Assembly: GCA_050952125.1 (NCBI GenBank)
Contig: JBMNKK010000001.1
Span: 1-64,000 of the forward strand
Reading direction: 5' to 3'
Length of the DNA stretch: 64,000 bases
DNA from: UBA3951 sp050952125
GTDB lineage: Bacteria; Bacillota; Sulfobacillia; Fermentithermobacillales; Fermentithermobacillaceae
The notes beneath the pieces are model-generated. The model had not been told where the DNA came from and did no database searches. It saw only the letters and a program-made list of their open reading frames with translations. The position numbers were made by a program, and so were the translations under genes. Each line of letters opens with the position of its first letter. The first letter of the stretch is position 1. This document shows, piece after piece, positions 8,693 to 18,443 of the stretch.

Positions 8693-9016
8693 TGTGAGAG
8701 GCCCCCTTGTGTTTGTTGTCCAAACTCAACGCTTCGGGATCAACGGCCTCTCGCCTTCTTTTCACTCCTAAAACCCCACGAACATTTTACTCATACCCAA
8801 AATTATGCCGCCTCGCTATTCTCCAGATGTATTGAGAGACCAGACGTCAACTTACGAGACCAGAATGGAAGTTGTCATTCCCAAGGTACTATGACACCGC
8901 AAGTGTATGAGGTTCTGTGATGGAGACTCACAGGCACTAAAGAGAACGCCTAATAGTGAGAATAACTGAGACTTTCTTGCAGACGAACGGATCTCCAGGG
9001 CAGTAGTTGTCTATTT
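8693..9016. other. Non-coding region between transposase remnant and hsdR
   Basis: About 320 bases with lower GC than the genes around them and no convincing coding frame. A GAGAGGCC/GGCCTCTC inverted repeat occurs at about 8696-8755 just ahead of the transposase remnant and may be part of its old end or leader. I found no clear terminator hairpin for the restriction operon that ends at 9017. Confidence 0.4.
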
Positions 9017-12000
9017 TCAGGTCAAACCCTTTCCGTATCCCCGAGCCGCGGGAAGCGTCTCAATACTCTGGCGCTCATAAGTAAGCGTAAACACCGTATC
9101 CGTGACCCATCTCCGGAAGTCCTCGTTGTCAAAGAACTGCTTGAAGAGTTCAGTATCATCTTTGAACAAGGACGTGATGACCCTGCCAACCGCCTTATTA
9201 TGTTCTATCCTTGCGTTTTGTCGGTCAGAATGTCGTCTTGCATTTTGATAAGCCTCATCGGCCTCAACGCCCTTAACCACTGTATCCGTAATGGTTTCAA
9301 AAACACGGTCCTTGTTAGTCCAGGGGATGTTCCCAAAAAGCTCGTTGAACCTCTTCAGTATGTTTGACAGAAGGCCCAGTTCGGGCTCTGGCTTTCTTCC
9401 CCCGCCCACCCCGGGAACCGGATCGATCTCTGCGTCCTGGTCCGGAAGAGTGATGGCCATCGTCGCCTTCTTCTCTGCCCGGTAGCTGTCCATGTCAATC
9501 GCCTCAAGGATACCCTTCGACAGATCCTCCTCCACTGGCGATGGTAGTCTTGGTATAAGGAAGTTGAGAAAGATCGAGAGTCTCTCCCACTCTACGTTGG
9601 CATAAGGCAGGATTATGGAAAGGAACCCATAGGTGCGGAGGAAGGCTTTGGCCTTGGCCTTGAAATCAACTTGGCCGTCTTCATCTAGGTTCAGATAGAC
9701 CTCCACGCACGTGTCTAGGATGGGATCAAGCTTGTCGCGGTCGGCGCCACCCAGGTATCTCACAACAAGTTCCTCGACTTGGCCAGGCTCGCAGACCTGG
9801 TACGCATCAAGAGCGGCCTTAAGGTCATGCAGTTTGTTGGGATCGGTCTCTTCGGCCAGAATGGTAGTGCGGTAGTAGTTCGAAAAGGCCATCTTGATCG
9901 TGTCCGCCTTGTTCATGAAGTCAAGGACAAAGACGTCATGTTTCTGTGGGTGAGCACGGTTCAGGCGGGAAAGGGTCTGGACCGCCTTTATGTCCGAGAG
10001 TACCTTGTCCACATACATCGTGTGTAATAGCGGCTCATCGTATCCGGTCTGGAACTTGTCGGCGCAGATCAGGAAACGATACGGCTCCTCCTTGATCTTG
10101 TCCGCTATCTGACTTGATGGAAACCCGTTCAGGCTTGCTTCTGACACCTTCGTGCCAGCGTACTCGCGCTCGCCGGAGAAAGCCACAATCGCCCGGTAGG
10201 GACTGTTCCGTTCAACCAGGTAAGACGTGATTGCCCGGTAGTACTGTATGGCTATGTCAACGCCGCTGGTAACCACCATCGCCCTGGCCATTCCGCCAAT
10301 CTTGCGGGGCCCTATGACCTGTTCGTGGAAGTGGTCGACCATTATCTCTGCCTTGAGTCGAATCGCGTGATCGTGGCTCTCGACGTACCTTCTGAGTTTC
10401 TTCAGGGCACGCTTGGTATCGAACTGCGGGTCATCATCGATTTTCTTGATTAGCCGGTAGTAACTCTCAACCGGCGTGTAGTTCTTTAAGACGTCGAGGA
10501 TAAAGCCTTCCTGAATAGCCTGCTTCATAGTGTAGCTGTGAAAAGGTCTGTGCTTTATGTGTCCACCATCTTCGCAAGGATCGCCGAATATCTCAAGGGT
10601 CTTGTTCTTCGGGGTCGCAGTGAATGCAAAGTAACTGGCGTTCGGAAGCATCTTTTTGGCTTCGATGATGCGGTTGATGGTATCTTCTGTTGTCTCATCC
10701 TCGGCTTTGTCACCGGTCTCGGACAGGGCCATGCTAATAGCCGCCGACGTACGCCCACCTTGGCTGGAGTGAGCCTCATCGATGATGATTGCGAAGGTCC
10801 GCCCTCTGTGGTCACTGCCAATCTCGTCGAGGATGAACGGGAACTTCTGGACAGTGGAGATAATTATCTTCTTGCCTTCTTCGATGTACTTGCGGAGGTC
10901 GCCGGAACGCTCGGCATGACCTAGAGTTGCTCTGACCTGAGAGAACTGAGCAATGGTGTCCCGGATCTGCTTGTCCAGTATCACCCGATCTGTTACGACG
11001 ATAATGGAATCGAAGACTTCTTTACCATCCTTCTTGACTCCGATAAGCTGGTGCGCAAGCCAAGCGATGGAGTTTGACTTTCCGCTGCCAGCTGAGTGCT
11101 GGATGAGATACCGCTTGCCTGCACCGCATTCCTCGACGTCCGCCAGGAGCTTCCGAACCACATCGAGTTGATGATAGCGGGGCCAGATCTGGGTCCTTCT
11201 CCTCTTGCCCGTCTTCTCGTCCTTGACCTCGACGATCTGAGCAAAGTTCTCAATGATGTTGGTCAGTTCGTCAATCGACAGAATCCGCTTCCACAGATAG
11301 TCAGTCTTGATGCCGTCCGGGTTAGGAGGATTCCCCGCCCCGTCGTTCCAACCCTTGTTGAAGGGGAGAAACCAGGAACTCTTCCCCCTGAGATGAGTGC
11401 AGAAGCGGACCTCGTGCTCATCGACTGCGAAATGGACAGCGCAACGACCAAACTCGAAAAGCTTCTCCCTGGGGTTGCGGTCGCGTTTATACTGCTCCAC
11501 GGCATCGTCAACGGTTTGCTTCGTCAGGCTGTTCTTCAACTCGAATGTAGCCAAGGGGAGACCGTTTATGAAGAGACATATGTCGAGGGCTCTTTGAGTC
11601 TCCGTGTTGCTGTACCGCAGTTGTCGGGTAACACTAAACCGGTTCTGAGCAAATCTCTCAACTGCCAACGGATTATCAGGCGATGGAGTACCGTAGAAAA
11701 GGGTTATGTCGTGGGGACCGTGCTTGATCCCCTTACGCAGGACATCAATGACGCCCCGCTTAGATACTTCACCCTGGAGACGAGCCAGAAACTTCTGCCG
11801 AGTAGGACTTGCGTGCTTAAGGTCAAGAGCGTCGTGAAGCCTGGGCTGAGTGTTCTTAATGAATTCCCGTAACTGGACTATATCGACACAGTAGTCCCGG
11901 TCATAGTCGTTTCGGTTGCCCGGAATCCACCCGTTACCGCCATAGGATGGCTGAGGCTCGCCTACGGTCTCCCCTATCGGCGGATCGCAGGGCGAGCCCG

Positions 12001-12055
12001 TCAACGCTATGCAGATGAGCCTTTCCAAGCCCGTTTCGCTTGTGTCGGTCCGCAC
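9017..12055 (-). CDS. hsdR: Type I restriction enzyme R subunit (HsdR)
   Basis: The start is the GTG at 12055, eight bases after a perfect AAGGAGG, giving 1012 residues. The frame is open further upstream to 12211, but that part would overlap hsdS by 143 bases and does not look like HsdR. HsdR is the motor and nuclease of type I restriction complexes: it translocates DNA and cuts at a distance. The endonuclease core is visible as ALDICLFINGLPLATFELKN (D...E-x-K) near residue 155. Helicase motif I is HSAGSGKSNS and motif II is IIIDEAHSSQGG, and QTGYDEPLLHTMYVDK and QTLSRLNR belong to the later helicase motifs. The gene is last in the hsdM-DUF262-hsdS-hsdR operon and starts 13 bases after the hsdS stop. 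Confidence 0.95.
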   Translation of the reverse strand: MRTDTSETGLERLICIALTGSPCDPPIGETVGEPQPSYGGNGWIPGNRNDYDRDYCVDIVQLREFIKNTQPRLHDALDLKHASPTRQKFLARLQGEVSKRGVIDVLRKGIKHGPHDITLFYGTPSPDNPLAVERFAQNRFSVTRQLRYSNTETQRALDICLFINGLPLATFELKNSLTKQTVDDAVEQYKRDRNPREKLFEFGRCAVHFAVDEHEVRFCTHLRGKSSWFLPFNKGWNDGAGNPPNPDGIKTDYLWKRILSIDELTNIIENFAQIVEVKDEKTGKRRRTQIWPRYHQLDVVRKLLADVEECGAGKRYLIQHSAGSGKSNSIAWLAHQLIGVKKDGKEVFDSIIVVTDRVILDKQIRDTIAQFSQVRATLGHAERSGDLRKYIEEGKKIIISTVQKFPFILDEIGSDHRGRTFAIIIDEAHSSQGGRTSAAISMALSETGDKAEDETTEDTINRIIEAKKMLPNASYFAFTATPKNKTLEIFGDPCEDGGHIKHRPFHSYTMKQAIQEGFILDVLKNYTPVESYYRLIKKIDDDPQFDTKRALKKLRRYVESHDHAIRLKAEIMVDHFHEQVIGPRKIGGMARAMVVTSGVDIAIQYYRAITSYLVERNSPYRAIVAFSGEREYAGTKVSEASLNGFPSSQIADKIKEEPYRFLICADKFQTGYDEPLLHTMYVDKVLSDIKAVQTLSRLNRAHPQKHDVFVLDFMNKADTIKMAFSNYYRTTILAEETDPNKLHDLKAALDAYQVCEPGQVEELVVRYLGGADRDKLDPILDTCVEVYLNLDEDGQVDFKAKAKAFLRTYGFLSIILPYANVEWERLSIFLNFLIPRLPSPVEEDLSKGILEAIDMDSYRAEKKATMAITLPDQDAEIDPVPGVGGGRKPEPELGLLSNILKRFNELFGNIPWTNKDRVFETITDTVVKGVEADEAYQNARRHSDRQNARIEHNKAVGRVITSLFKDDTELFKQFFDNEDFRRWVTDTVFTLTYERQSIETLPAARGYGKGLT

Positions 12056-12068
12056 TTCCTGGACCTCC

Positions 12069-13562
12069 TTACTGAACGCACGCTGGATCTGTAGGGTTGG
12101 GGACACCGCCGCCTTCGGGAATCTCTGCCGTCCCTTCCGTCTCATTGACGTGAGAGTCGTCTCCCGCATCTTCGATCCAGTCGCTCTCGTCCTGTTCGTC
12201 GGGGTTGTCACATAGTTGAGCTGCTAACGCACGCACGTCCAACTTACCGGTGACGACATCAGATATGAGGCGGGTGCGATACTCGCGCATCAGAGCGATC
12301 TCTTCCGTTATGACCTTAGTAGCTTTCTCGATGGCTTCCGTGCGTTCGGTTACATACGCTGCAATCCGGCTCTGCTCGTCGATTGGCGGAAATGCGATGG
12401 GTACTTGTCTCACTTCCCCTTCACTGATCGCAGGAACCGGACCTGGTTTTGCGAGTCTGCCAAGATCAAGGCATTCCAGTAACATGAGGCAGTAGTCCAA
12501 GTCGCCACATCGGAAAACACAACCCATAAGGTTGTTGTCAATACAGCTCGGGCGCGTTAGTATGCGTCTCTTATTGGTCAATAACGCGCCGCCCACTTTG
12601 GGGAATATGATCGTGTTGGCCGGGAACACGAAAGCTCTGAGTCGTCGAGCAGTATCTGGAGACACCGTGCTACTACAATGATTCATCATTTTCTCGTTGC
12701 CAGGAAGGTTCATATCTGACACTCTGTAGAAGGGTATGCTGAACTCCTCCCTACCTTGCTCGCTAACAGGAAAACCTGCTCCGCTCTTGAACCATGCGAC
12801 ATGTTTGAGCGGACACACTTCCCAATGCTCAGGCACATCGCCCAAACACTCGACACCCGAAGGCTTTAGCCTCACATCAGGGTTAAGACCACGAGTTACG
12901 GCTTTGTTTATGATAGCCTGCTTCTGCTCATTGAGAAGCGAGATGAGTTTCTGTCGGGAACGGATATAGCGACGGATGTGGCGATCCGTATAGTCGAGGA
13001 ACCGAGTGATTTTTCGCTGGTCAACCAGTGGAGGTACTGGGATCTGTATGTTCTTGATTGCTCGATAGGTGAGACCGTATCGTGTTACCCCGTTTGCGGC
13101 AATGTGATACTGCCGCATTACCTCTTGGCTCTCTGACGCGTATAGCAGGAAAGCACCGGTGATAACCCCTTCACACGGTCTGAGTATTGCAAGATGGTAC
13201 CCACACACCAGATTGTTCGGTTCATACTCCACAAGTGATGGCACGCCAATATCCGTCCACGACTCAGAGTCCTTGGTGATGATTACATCACCTGTCTCCA
13301 GCCTAAAGCGCCTCACTTCTTCGGAACTTGCCGTGGCGCGCATAAAAGGAATTCTGCTTGTAATCCGATTGTTCTTGTAGACATCGGTGTAATTGCAGAG
13401 TTGGACAGGGATTTCGTTCTCGACCGAGTTCTTGTCGACGTTGCTCACAAGAACCCTGACACATTGGGACTGCTTGCGTACTCCCCAATGCTCCGGCACT
13501 TTCCCAAGCCACTTCACTCCCGAATCCTTGTATGCGGGATATGGCTTTAGACCAGAGATCAT
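12069..13562 (-). CDS. hsdS: Type I restriction specificity subunit (HsdS)
   Basis: The protein has 497 residues and sets the DNA target of the type I complex. It shows the two-repeat build of HsdS: the first target-recognition domain begins KDSGVKWLGKVPEHWG and ends with the helical spacer IRSRQKLISLLNEQKQAI; the second begins SGVECLGDVPEHWEV and ends with the spacer ERTEAIEKATKVITEEIALM. After the usual end (SDVVTGKLDVRALAA) there is an unusual acidic, disordered-looking tail of about 55 residues (NPDEQDESDWIEDAGDDS and beyond). The start overlaps the DUF262 gene stop by 4 bases, so translation is probably coupled. Confidence 0.95.
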   Translation of the reverse strand: MISGLKPYPAYKDSGVKWLGKVPEHWGVRKQSQCVRVLVSNVDKNSVENEIPVQLCNYTDVYKNNRITSRIPFMRATASSEEVRRFRLETGDVIITKDSESWTDIGVPSLVEYEPNNLVCGYHLAILRPCEGVITGAFLLYASESQEVMRQYHIAANGVTRYGLTYRAIKNIQIPVPPLVDQRKITRFLDYTDRHIRRYIRSRQKLISLLNEQKQAIINKAVTRGLNPDVRLKPSGVECLGDVPEHWEVCPLKHVAWFKSGAGFPVSEQGREEFSIPFYRVSDMNLPGNEKMMNHCSSTVSPDTARRLRAFVFPANTIIFPKVGGALLTNKRRILTRPSCIDNNLMGCVFRCGDLDYCLMLLECLDLGRLAKPGPVPAISEGEVRQVPIAFPPIDEQSRIAAYVTERTEAIEKATKVITEEIALMREYRTRLISDVVTGKLDVRALAAQLCDNPDEQDESDWIEDAGDDSHVNETEGTAEIPEGGGVPNPTDPACVQ

Positions 13563-15388
13563 TCGCCCACCTCCCGCAGAAGGTCGTCTGGATTCCAGAT
13601 GCGTTCAGCGATTTTCTGATAGAGGAGACCTCGTTCTTCAATGTCGGCTTTCTTGAACTCTAGGTAGGGTTTGAATGGAAGACCGCTCCTCTTCACAAAC
13701 TCCACAAAACCGGGATTGTGTTGGTAACACTGCGGGTGCAGTGAGCGAGCAAGGAGGTTCTGCGAGTTGTAGTGCTTCAATTTCTCCGTGTACTCAAGAT
13801 CACCATAGCTGGCGTTGAACTTCCTTGGGAGAAGGAGGAGCCCACCGATTCGGTTTCTGTACTCGGAAAAGTCAGCCGGATGACTAAACTCATCAACGTG
13901 GCGCTCCGGACGGTTTGCCCAGATATGCTCTATCTCAAACCGCGTCCTCCCTTCGCGAACAAAGTCTATGTACCGAGACGGAAGTCCCGACTCTGTTTCG
14001 ACATAGTCAGTGAGTCTGGCCAACAACCGATGTAGCGCATGGCGGTTGTGCTGATGGATCCGCAGCCGGTCATTGCTCGCGAATGTCTCTTCGTCGCTCA
14101 TCAAGACGTCTTTCAACCTGTGGGCAAGCGGCACAGGCTCTAGTGCCCGCATATCTCGCATGATGGGAAACACAACCCATCGCATGTTTGAATACGAGAT
14201 ACTTCTCGAATTCCATATGCGCCTATTCAGCAAAATGTCGACAAATCGGGCAACCAGCCGGAGTTTCAACAAGACCGTGTTCTCATTGTCAACTGGCTTC
14301 AGTGGGGACAGCAGGAGCATGTACTGCAAAGTAAAACCGTGTTGAGCATTGTAATAAACGTGTTCAAGCCTCTCTGTAAGCTCAATCGACGCCTTCATCA
14401 ACCTCAAGTACTGTCGACTATAGAACCGGAAATCCCGTTCAATAAACCTGTGGAAGTCGTCAGGCTGAGAGAGTCCTATAGCAGTGCTTGCCTCTCGCAA
14501 CCAACGGTGAAACTCGGTGCCAATTCGCTCAAAGTCTTCGGGTTGAGCGCCCTTCTTCCGCTCGCGGATTCTCTGAGCGTATTGGCTTCTTAACCAGGCT
14601 TTGAAGAAGTCTGCATCCACGTCCTTACTAATCTGATTGAGCTCGAGTATGCGGTTCCTCCAGAATGCATTTGCCTTGTTGCGTTCTTCCGAATTCTGGA
14701 TGTTAGAAAGGAGGTACCCCTTGAGCATCTCGGTGGGACTAAGTGACAGTCCTCTATCATTCATGGTTTCGAATACAGTGTATGCGTCTTCGTCAGAGTA
14801 CGTTGTAATCTCGACTAGGTGGACGTTGTCGAGCAGCCAGTCTGTAAAATACGGAAGAGCATGTCCTCGTAGTTCATCAGGAAACACTTCTTCCATATCC
14901 TGATACCTCTTGTAGAGGTTTTGAACGGACTCAGAGGATTCGGTTACATCAAAGGTCTCGTCGTTATAGAGAGCCTCCATGCACTTAGTACGCTCGTCTA
15001 CCTGCAAGTTAAGAGACTTCTGCCCGTACCTCACTGAAAGGATCAAGTCATCGACAGGAACCTTATCGGCCCGGTCCTTCTGAAGCTTTCGCAGTAAAAT
15101 GAGTAATAGAGTGAGAGTAGTCAGCCGCTGCTGGCCGTCCACTATGTAGTTCGCGCCTTCTTTCTTGCTGATGATGATTGAGCCAAGGAAGTAGTGCGGA
15201 TACTCAGCAACTTGCTCGCGTGGATGCGTCGGCTCGTACTCCTCAAGAAACTTGCTGGCTAAGTCGTCTATAAGCTCTCGCACCTGCTTCTCCTGCCATT
15301 TGTACTCGCGCTGGTAGTAGTCGATAGAATACTTCACGTCCTTTAGAAGCTGACGCACGGTCTTGGCGTTCCCGAGGATCTCTCTCAT
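13559..15388 (-). CDS. DUF262/DUF1524 protein (GmrSD-like nuclease) inside the type I operon
   Basis: The protein has 609 residues. The N-terminal DUF262 domain has the diagnostic IVDGQQRLTTLTLL motif near residue 83, plus ETMNDRGLSLSPTEMLKGYL. The C-terminal DUF1524 (HNH-type) domain has FEIEHIWANRPERHVDE and NRIGGLLLLPRKFNASYGD, with the catalytic histidine and asparagines in place. GmrSD and related type IV enzymes use this pair to sense NTP and cut modified phage DNA. The gene sits between hsdM and hsdS and overlaps each by 4 bases, so it is expressed with the type I system. It may complement that system by attacking DNA that type I enzymes cannot recognise because of base modification. 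That role is inference; the domain calls are firm. Confidence 0.92.
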   Translation of the reverse strand: MREILGNAKTVRQLLKDVKYSIDYYQREYKWQEKQVRELIDDLASKFLEEYEPTHPREQVAEYPHYFLGSIIISKKEGANYIVDGQQRLTTLTLLLILLRKLQKDRADKVPVDDLILSVRYGQKSLNLQVDERTKCMEALYNDETFDVTESSESVQNLYKRYQDMEEVFPDELRGHALPYFTDWLLDNVHLVEITTYSDEDAYTVFETMNDRGLSLSPTEMLKGYLLSNIQNSEERNKANAFWRNRILELNQISKDVDADFFKAWLRSQYAQRIRERKKGAQPEDFERIGTEFHRWLREASTAIGLSQPDDFHRFIERDFRFYSRQYLRLMKASIELTERLEHVYYNAQHGFTLQYMLLLSPLKPVDNENTVLLKLRLVARFVDILLNRRIWNSRSISYSNMRWVVFPIMRDMRALEPVPLAHRLKDVLMSDEETFASNDRLRIHQHNRHALHRLLARLTDYVETESGLPSRYIDFVREGRTRFEIEHIWANRPERHVDEFSHPADFSEYRNRIGGLLLLPRKFNASYGDLEYTEKLKHYNSQNLLARSLHPQCYQHNPGFVEFVKRSGLPFKPYLEFKKADIEERGLLYQKIAERIWNPDDLLREVGE

Positions 15389-17367
15389 TGCTTCCGCACC
15401 CCCAAGATCTCATCCAAAAGGCCCTCCGTCTCTTTCCGAAGGGTAAGGATGTCTGCGCGAATCTCCTCCAGGGTTCTCATCGGCTTTGGCTTGTAGAAGT
15501 AGCGTGTGAAGCTGATCTCATATCCTATCTTGACGCTGGCCGGGTCATACCAGGCATCGGGTGCGTAAGGAAGGACTTCTCGCTCTATGAACCCGTCGAT
15601 ACCGCCTGTGTCGAGCACTGGGATCTGTTCGGTATCGCGTAATTCGCTGTCGGGCTCGTACTCAACAACACGCCGCTCACCCGCAATAGTTGCCTCGAAA
15701 AGCCCATGGAGCGAATGCGGTTCGGTTCCAGGTTTGTGGATTTTCCGAATAACCGGAGGAGCGTTCTCATCGCGCTCGACTGTTTCTCTTAGTTCCCTAA
15801 TCTCCTTGGCCGAATAGGCGCGCTCGGGGTCTATCCCCTTCAGTCGGAGAGGCCGCTCTACTGTTACCTTCCAATAGCCGAAAGCCGCATTGGGCAGAAT
15901 CTTGGACTGCTCGTTCTCCTCGAATCTCAAGAAGACATCGCATATGCGGTCTATGTCCTCCTCCGAAAGCTCACAGTTCTTCTTGCCTAGGTTCTTCCGG
16001 AGGGGGGTGTACCACTGCGTGGCGTCGATGAGCTGGACCTTTCCCTTCCGATGTTCCGGCTTGCGGTTGGTGAGGACCCATATGTAAGTTGCAATGCCGG
16101 TGTTATAGAACATGTTAAGTGGCAGCGCAACGATAGCTTCCAGCCAGTCGTTCTCGATGATCCAACGCCGGATGTTGCTCTCACCTTGGCCAGCGTCACC
16201 CGTGAACAGCGATGAACCGTTATGGACCTCGGCGATACGGCTCCCCAGTTTGGAGTCATGCTTCATCTTGCTAAGGAGATTAACCAAGAATAGCAACTGC
16301 CCGTCGCTCGTACGAGTAATAAGAGAATACTCTGGTTCACCGCCGTGCTCGATAATGAACCGGTGGTCTCTGATGCCACTCTTGCCTCCAAGACGCTCCA
16401 GGTCAGTCTTCCAACTCTTCCCATATGGTGGATTCGACAGCATGAAATCGAAGTTCATTGAGGGAAAGGCGTCATTTGAAAGGGTGGAATACTCAGGTCC
16501 GCCTTTGATGTTGTCCGCCTGCGAGCCGTCACCTTTCAACAGCAGGTCGGCCTTGCATATGGCGTATGTTTCGGCGTTGATTTCTTGACCGTAGAGGTGA
16601 GTTGACACCTTCTTTCCCCTCTCCTCCGCCAGTTGCCGAAGGGTTTCGTCTGCGACGGTGAGCATTCCGCCCGTTCCACAGGCGCCATCATACAAGAGGT
16701 ATGTGCCCGACTCTACTTGGTCGGCAATGGGCAAGAAGACGAGCTTGGCCATCAGTTTGACGGCATCGCGTGGAGTCCAGTGCTCGCCCGCTTCCTCGTT
16801 GTTCTCCTCGTTGAACCTCCGGATGAGCTCTTCGAAGATCGTACCCATCGCATGATTGTCGAGACCTGGATGCTTGACGTTGCCTTCAGCATCCAGGACT
16901 GGCTCTGGGCTCAGGTTTATGTCTGGAGACAGAAATTTTTCGATCAGAGTACCGAGCGCATCAGCCTTGGAAAGCCGGGGGATTTGGTTTCGGAACTCGA
17001 AGTTGTCTAGAATCTCCTGTACGTTTGGCGAAAAACCATCCAGGTAAGCCTCGAAGTCTGCCTTGAGCTGCTGCTGGCTAGCCCGGGACCTAAGATCCCG
17101 CAAGGTGAACTTGGAGGTATTGTAAAAGGCTTGCCCCGATGCCTGGCGTAACGCTTGGTCTTGTTGGATTACCCCAGCCCTGTCCAGCATGTCCTTCATC
17201 TCAAGGACCGCTTTCTTCGTTGGCTCCAAGATGGCGTCCAGTCGTCTTATGACCGTCATGGGCAGGATGACATCTCGATACTTGCCGCGAACATATAGAT
17301 CACGCAAGACGTCATCTGCGATTCCCCAGATGAAATTCGTTATCCAGTTCAGATTGCCATTGATCAT
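15385..17367 (-). CDS. hsdM: Type I restriction modification methyltransferase (HsdM)
   Basis: The protein has 660 residues and is the N6-adenine methyltransferase subunit of the type I system. The N-terminal HsdM helical domain (ITNFIWGIADDVLRD) is followed by the methyltransferase core. The SAM-binding motif is DGACGTGGMLTVA near residue 228 and the catalytic motif IV is NPPYGKSW near 315. MNFDFMLSNPPYG and VALPLNMFYNTGIATYIWVL are typical of the family. It opens the four-gene operon. The ATG at 17367 follows an AGGAG that is immediately adjacent, closer than usual, so the exact start is slightly uncertain. The stop overlaps the next gene by ATGA. Confidence 0.95.
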   Translation of the reverse strand: MINGNLNWITNFIWGIADDVLRDLYVRGKYRDVILPMTVIRRLDAILEPTKKAVLEMKDMLDRAGVIQQDQALRQASGQAFYNTSKFTLRDLRSRASQQQLKADFEAYLDGFSPNVQEILDNFEFRNQIPRLSKADALGTLIEKFLSPDINLSPEPVLDAEGNVKHPGLDNHAMGTIFEELIRRFNEENNEEAGEHWTPRDAVKLMAKLVFLPIADQVESGTYLLYDGACGTGGMLTVADETLRQLAEERGKKVSTHLYGQEINAETYAICKADLLLKGDGSQADNIKGGPEYSTLSNDAFPSMNFDFMLSNPPYGKSWKTDLERLGGKSGIRDHRFIIEHGGEPEYSLITRTSDGQLLFLVNLLSKMKHDSKLGSRIAEVHNGSSLFTGDAGQGESNIRRWIIENDWLEAIVALPLNMFYNTGIATYIWVLTNRKPEHRKGKVQLIDATQWYTPLRKNLGKKNCELSEEDIDRICDVFLRFEENEQSKILPNAAFGYWKVTVERPLRLKGIDPERAYSAKEIRELRETVERDENAPPVIRKIHKPGTEPHSLHGLFEATIAGERRVVEYEPDSELRDTEQIPVLDTGGIDGFIEREVLPYAPDAWYDPASVKIGYEISFTRYFYKPKPMRTLEEIRADILTLRKETEGLLDEILGVRKQ

Positions 17368-17789
17368 CTCCTAAGACCCCCATCGCTCCAATACAAGCAA
17401 ACAGCTCAGAGAGCAAGCAATAATACCGAGCACTTGCACCTATGCTGTTGGTTCTGTGCCCAGCTGCTACGCTGGTCGACTCACATGCCATGCTATCGCA
17501 CCCGCCCCGTCACACGGTGTCGGAAACGAACGTTCGCACACCGGTAGCTGACTTCGGAGAACTAGACGACACTCTGTGTCGAAGGCTGACACGGTTTTCG
17601 CGCAAAGAGAGATTTCAGCACGAATAGTGGCAAATCCTGCATAATAGGAATGCATGCCTGGCCGGCCCTGACCTCCTAGTCCCGAACCATGCCCTCTGCC
17701 AATCCGCATCCCCATGCGTCCCTTCTATAGCACTTCGCAGATTGCTATCGCAGTTGAACGATTCCATATCGCGTTTCAGTATGTCTTTA
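17368..17789. other. Intergenic region at the right edge of the defence island
   Basis: About 420 bases between the divergent hsdM and DUF2975 genes. Open frames on both strands lack ribosome binding sites and recognisable protein features, so I see no gene here. The hsd promoter should lie near 17380-17450 on the minus strand, but only weak matches are visible. I found no direct repeat that would mark an integration site. Confidence 0.4.
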
Positions 17790-17819
17790 TTGACTTTCGA
17801 TATACCCTGGGGCTATGAT
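17790..17819 (+). promoter_or_regulatory. Sigma-A-type promoter, probably leaderless, for the DUF2975 gene
   Basis: The -35 is TTGACT (17790-17795) and the -10 is TATGAT (17814-17819), 18 bases apart. The expected start point (about 17826-17828) coincides with the ATG at 17828, and there is no ribosome binding site before that ATG, so the transcript is probably leaderless. ATATCG (17766-17771) and CGATAT (17798-17803) form a split inverted repeat around the -35 region, a possible operator for the Xre protein encoded downstream. Confidence 0.65.
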
Positions 17820-17827
17820 CTTTCCGA

Positions 17828-18433
17828 ATGGTTGGCTTCTCAGACTTTTGGGAAGCGATGGAACGTGAAGGCACACCCATACTTGTGATCTTCAGGGTCT
17901 TGGTGCTGATAGCGTGGATCGGGCTCGCCCTGGCCAGTCTCTACTTGGCTATAGGCGTACCTCTGGGAAGTCTGAACGCCAGGCTGGTCAACCCCTGGCT
18001 CGGAGTGAGCTCATGGGACTCGGGTCTGGTTATCGGCGTCTCCCGGGAATCCCTCACCCCAGAACAGTGGCGGACATTCTGCTCCAGCGTAGGCATCTGG
18101 AGCCTGGGAGGCACGCTGTCGGCGCTTGTTGCCGTGGAGCAAGTCCGGAGGATTGTGTCCGAACCATCCAGGCAGAGCCCCTTCACAGCCAAGAACGCGC
18201 GCCGCGTGCGAAACGCCGGACTTGCAGTCTTCGTCTCAGCATTCGCAAAAGCAGGGCGCGATTTTGCTTTCGCGCGCTTCATTAGCAATAATGTTCGCAT
18301 AACCGGAGCTCAGGTCGGCTACGTATCCGATCTAGGCGTTTCAACCATCTTCCTGGGCATTATGATCCTGGCCGTTGCCGAAGTCATGCGACACGGAGTG
18401 AAGCTGCAGGAAGATCAGGACCTGACAGTTTAG
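17828..18433 (+). CDS. DUF2975 membrane protein
   Basis: The protein has 201 residues with about four predicted membrane segments: ILVIFRVLVLIAWIGLALAS near residue 20, the segment with VGIWSLGGTLSALVAV, AGLAVFVSAFAKAG, and VSTIFLGIMILAVAEVM. The central PFTAKNARRVRNAG matches the DUF2975 signature. Function of the family is unknown. Its genes are almost always followed by a small Cro/C1-type regulator of the YozG kind, as here 10 bases downstream, so the two form an operon. There is no ribosome binding site before the ATG, which fits a leaderless message from the promoter just upstream. Confidence 0.85.
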   Translation: MVGFSDFWEAMEREGTPILVIFRVLVLIAWIGLALASLYLAIGVPLGSLNARLVNPWLGVSSWDSGLVIGVSRESLTPEQWRTFCSSVGIWSLGGTLSALVAVEQVRRIVSEPSRQSPFTAKNARRVRNAGLAVFVSAFAKAGRDFAFARFISNNVRITGAQVGYVSDLGVSTIFLGIMILAVAEVMRHGVKLQEDQDLTV

Positions 18434-18443
18434 AGGTAAACAC

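Noticed and set aside
17442..17715. Small frames on both strands between hsdM and the DUF2975 gene
   Set aside because: Neither has a ribosome binding site or recognisable sequence, and they lie antisense to each other.
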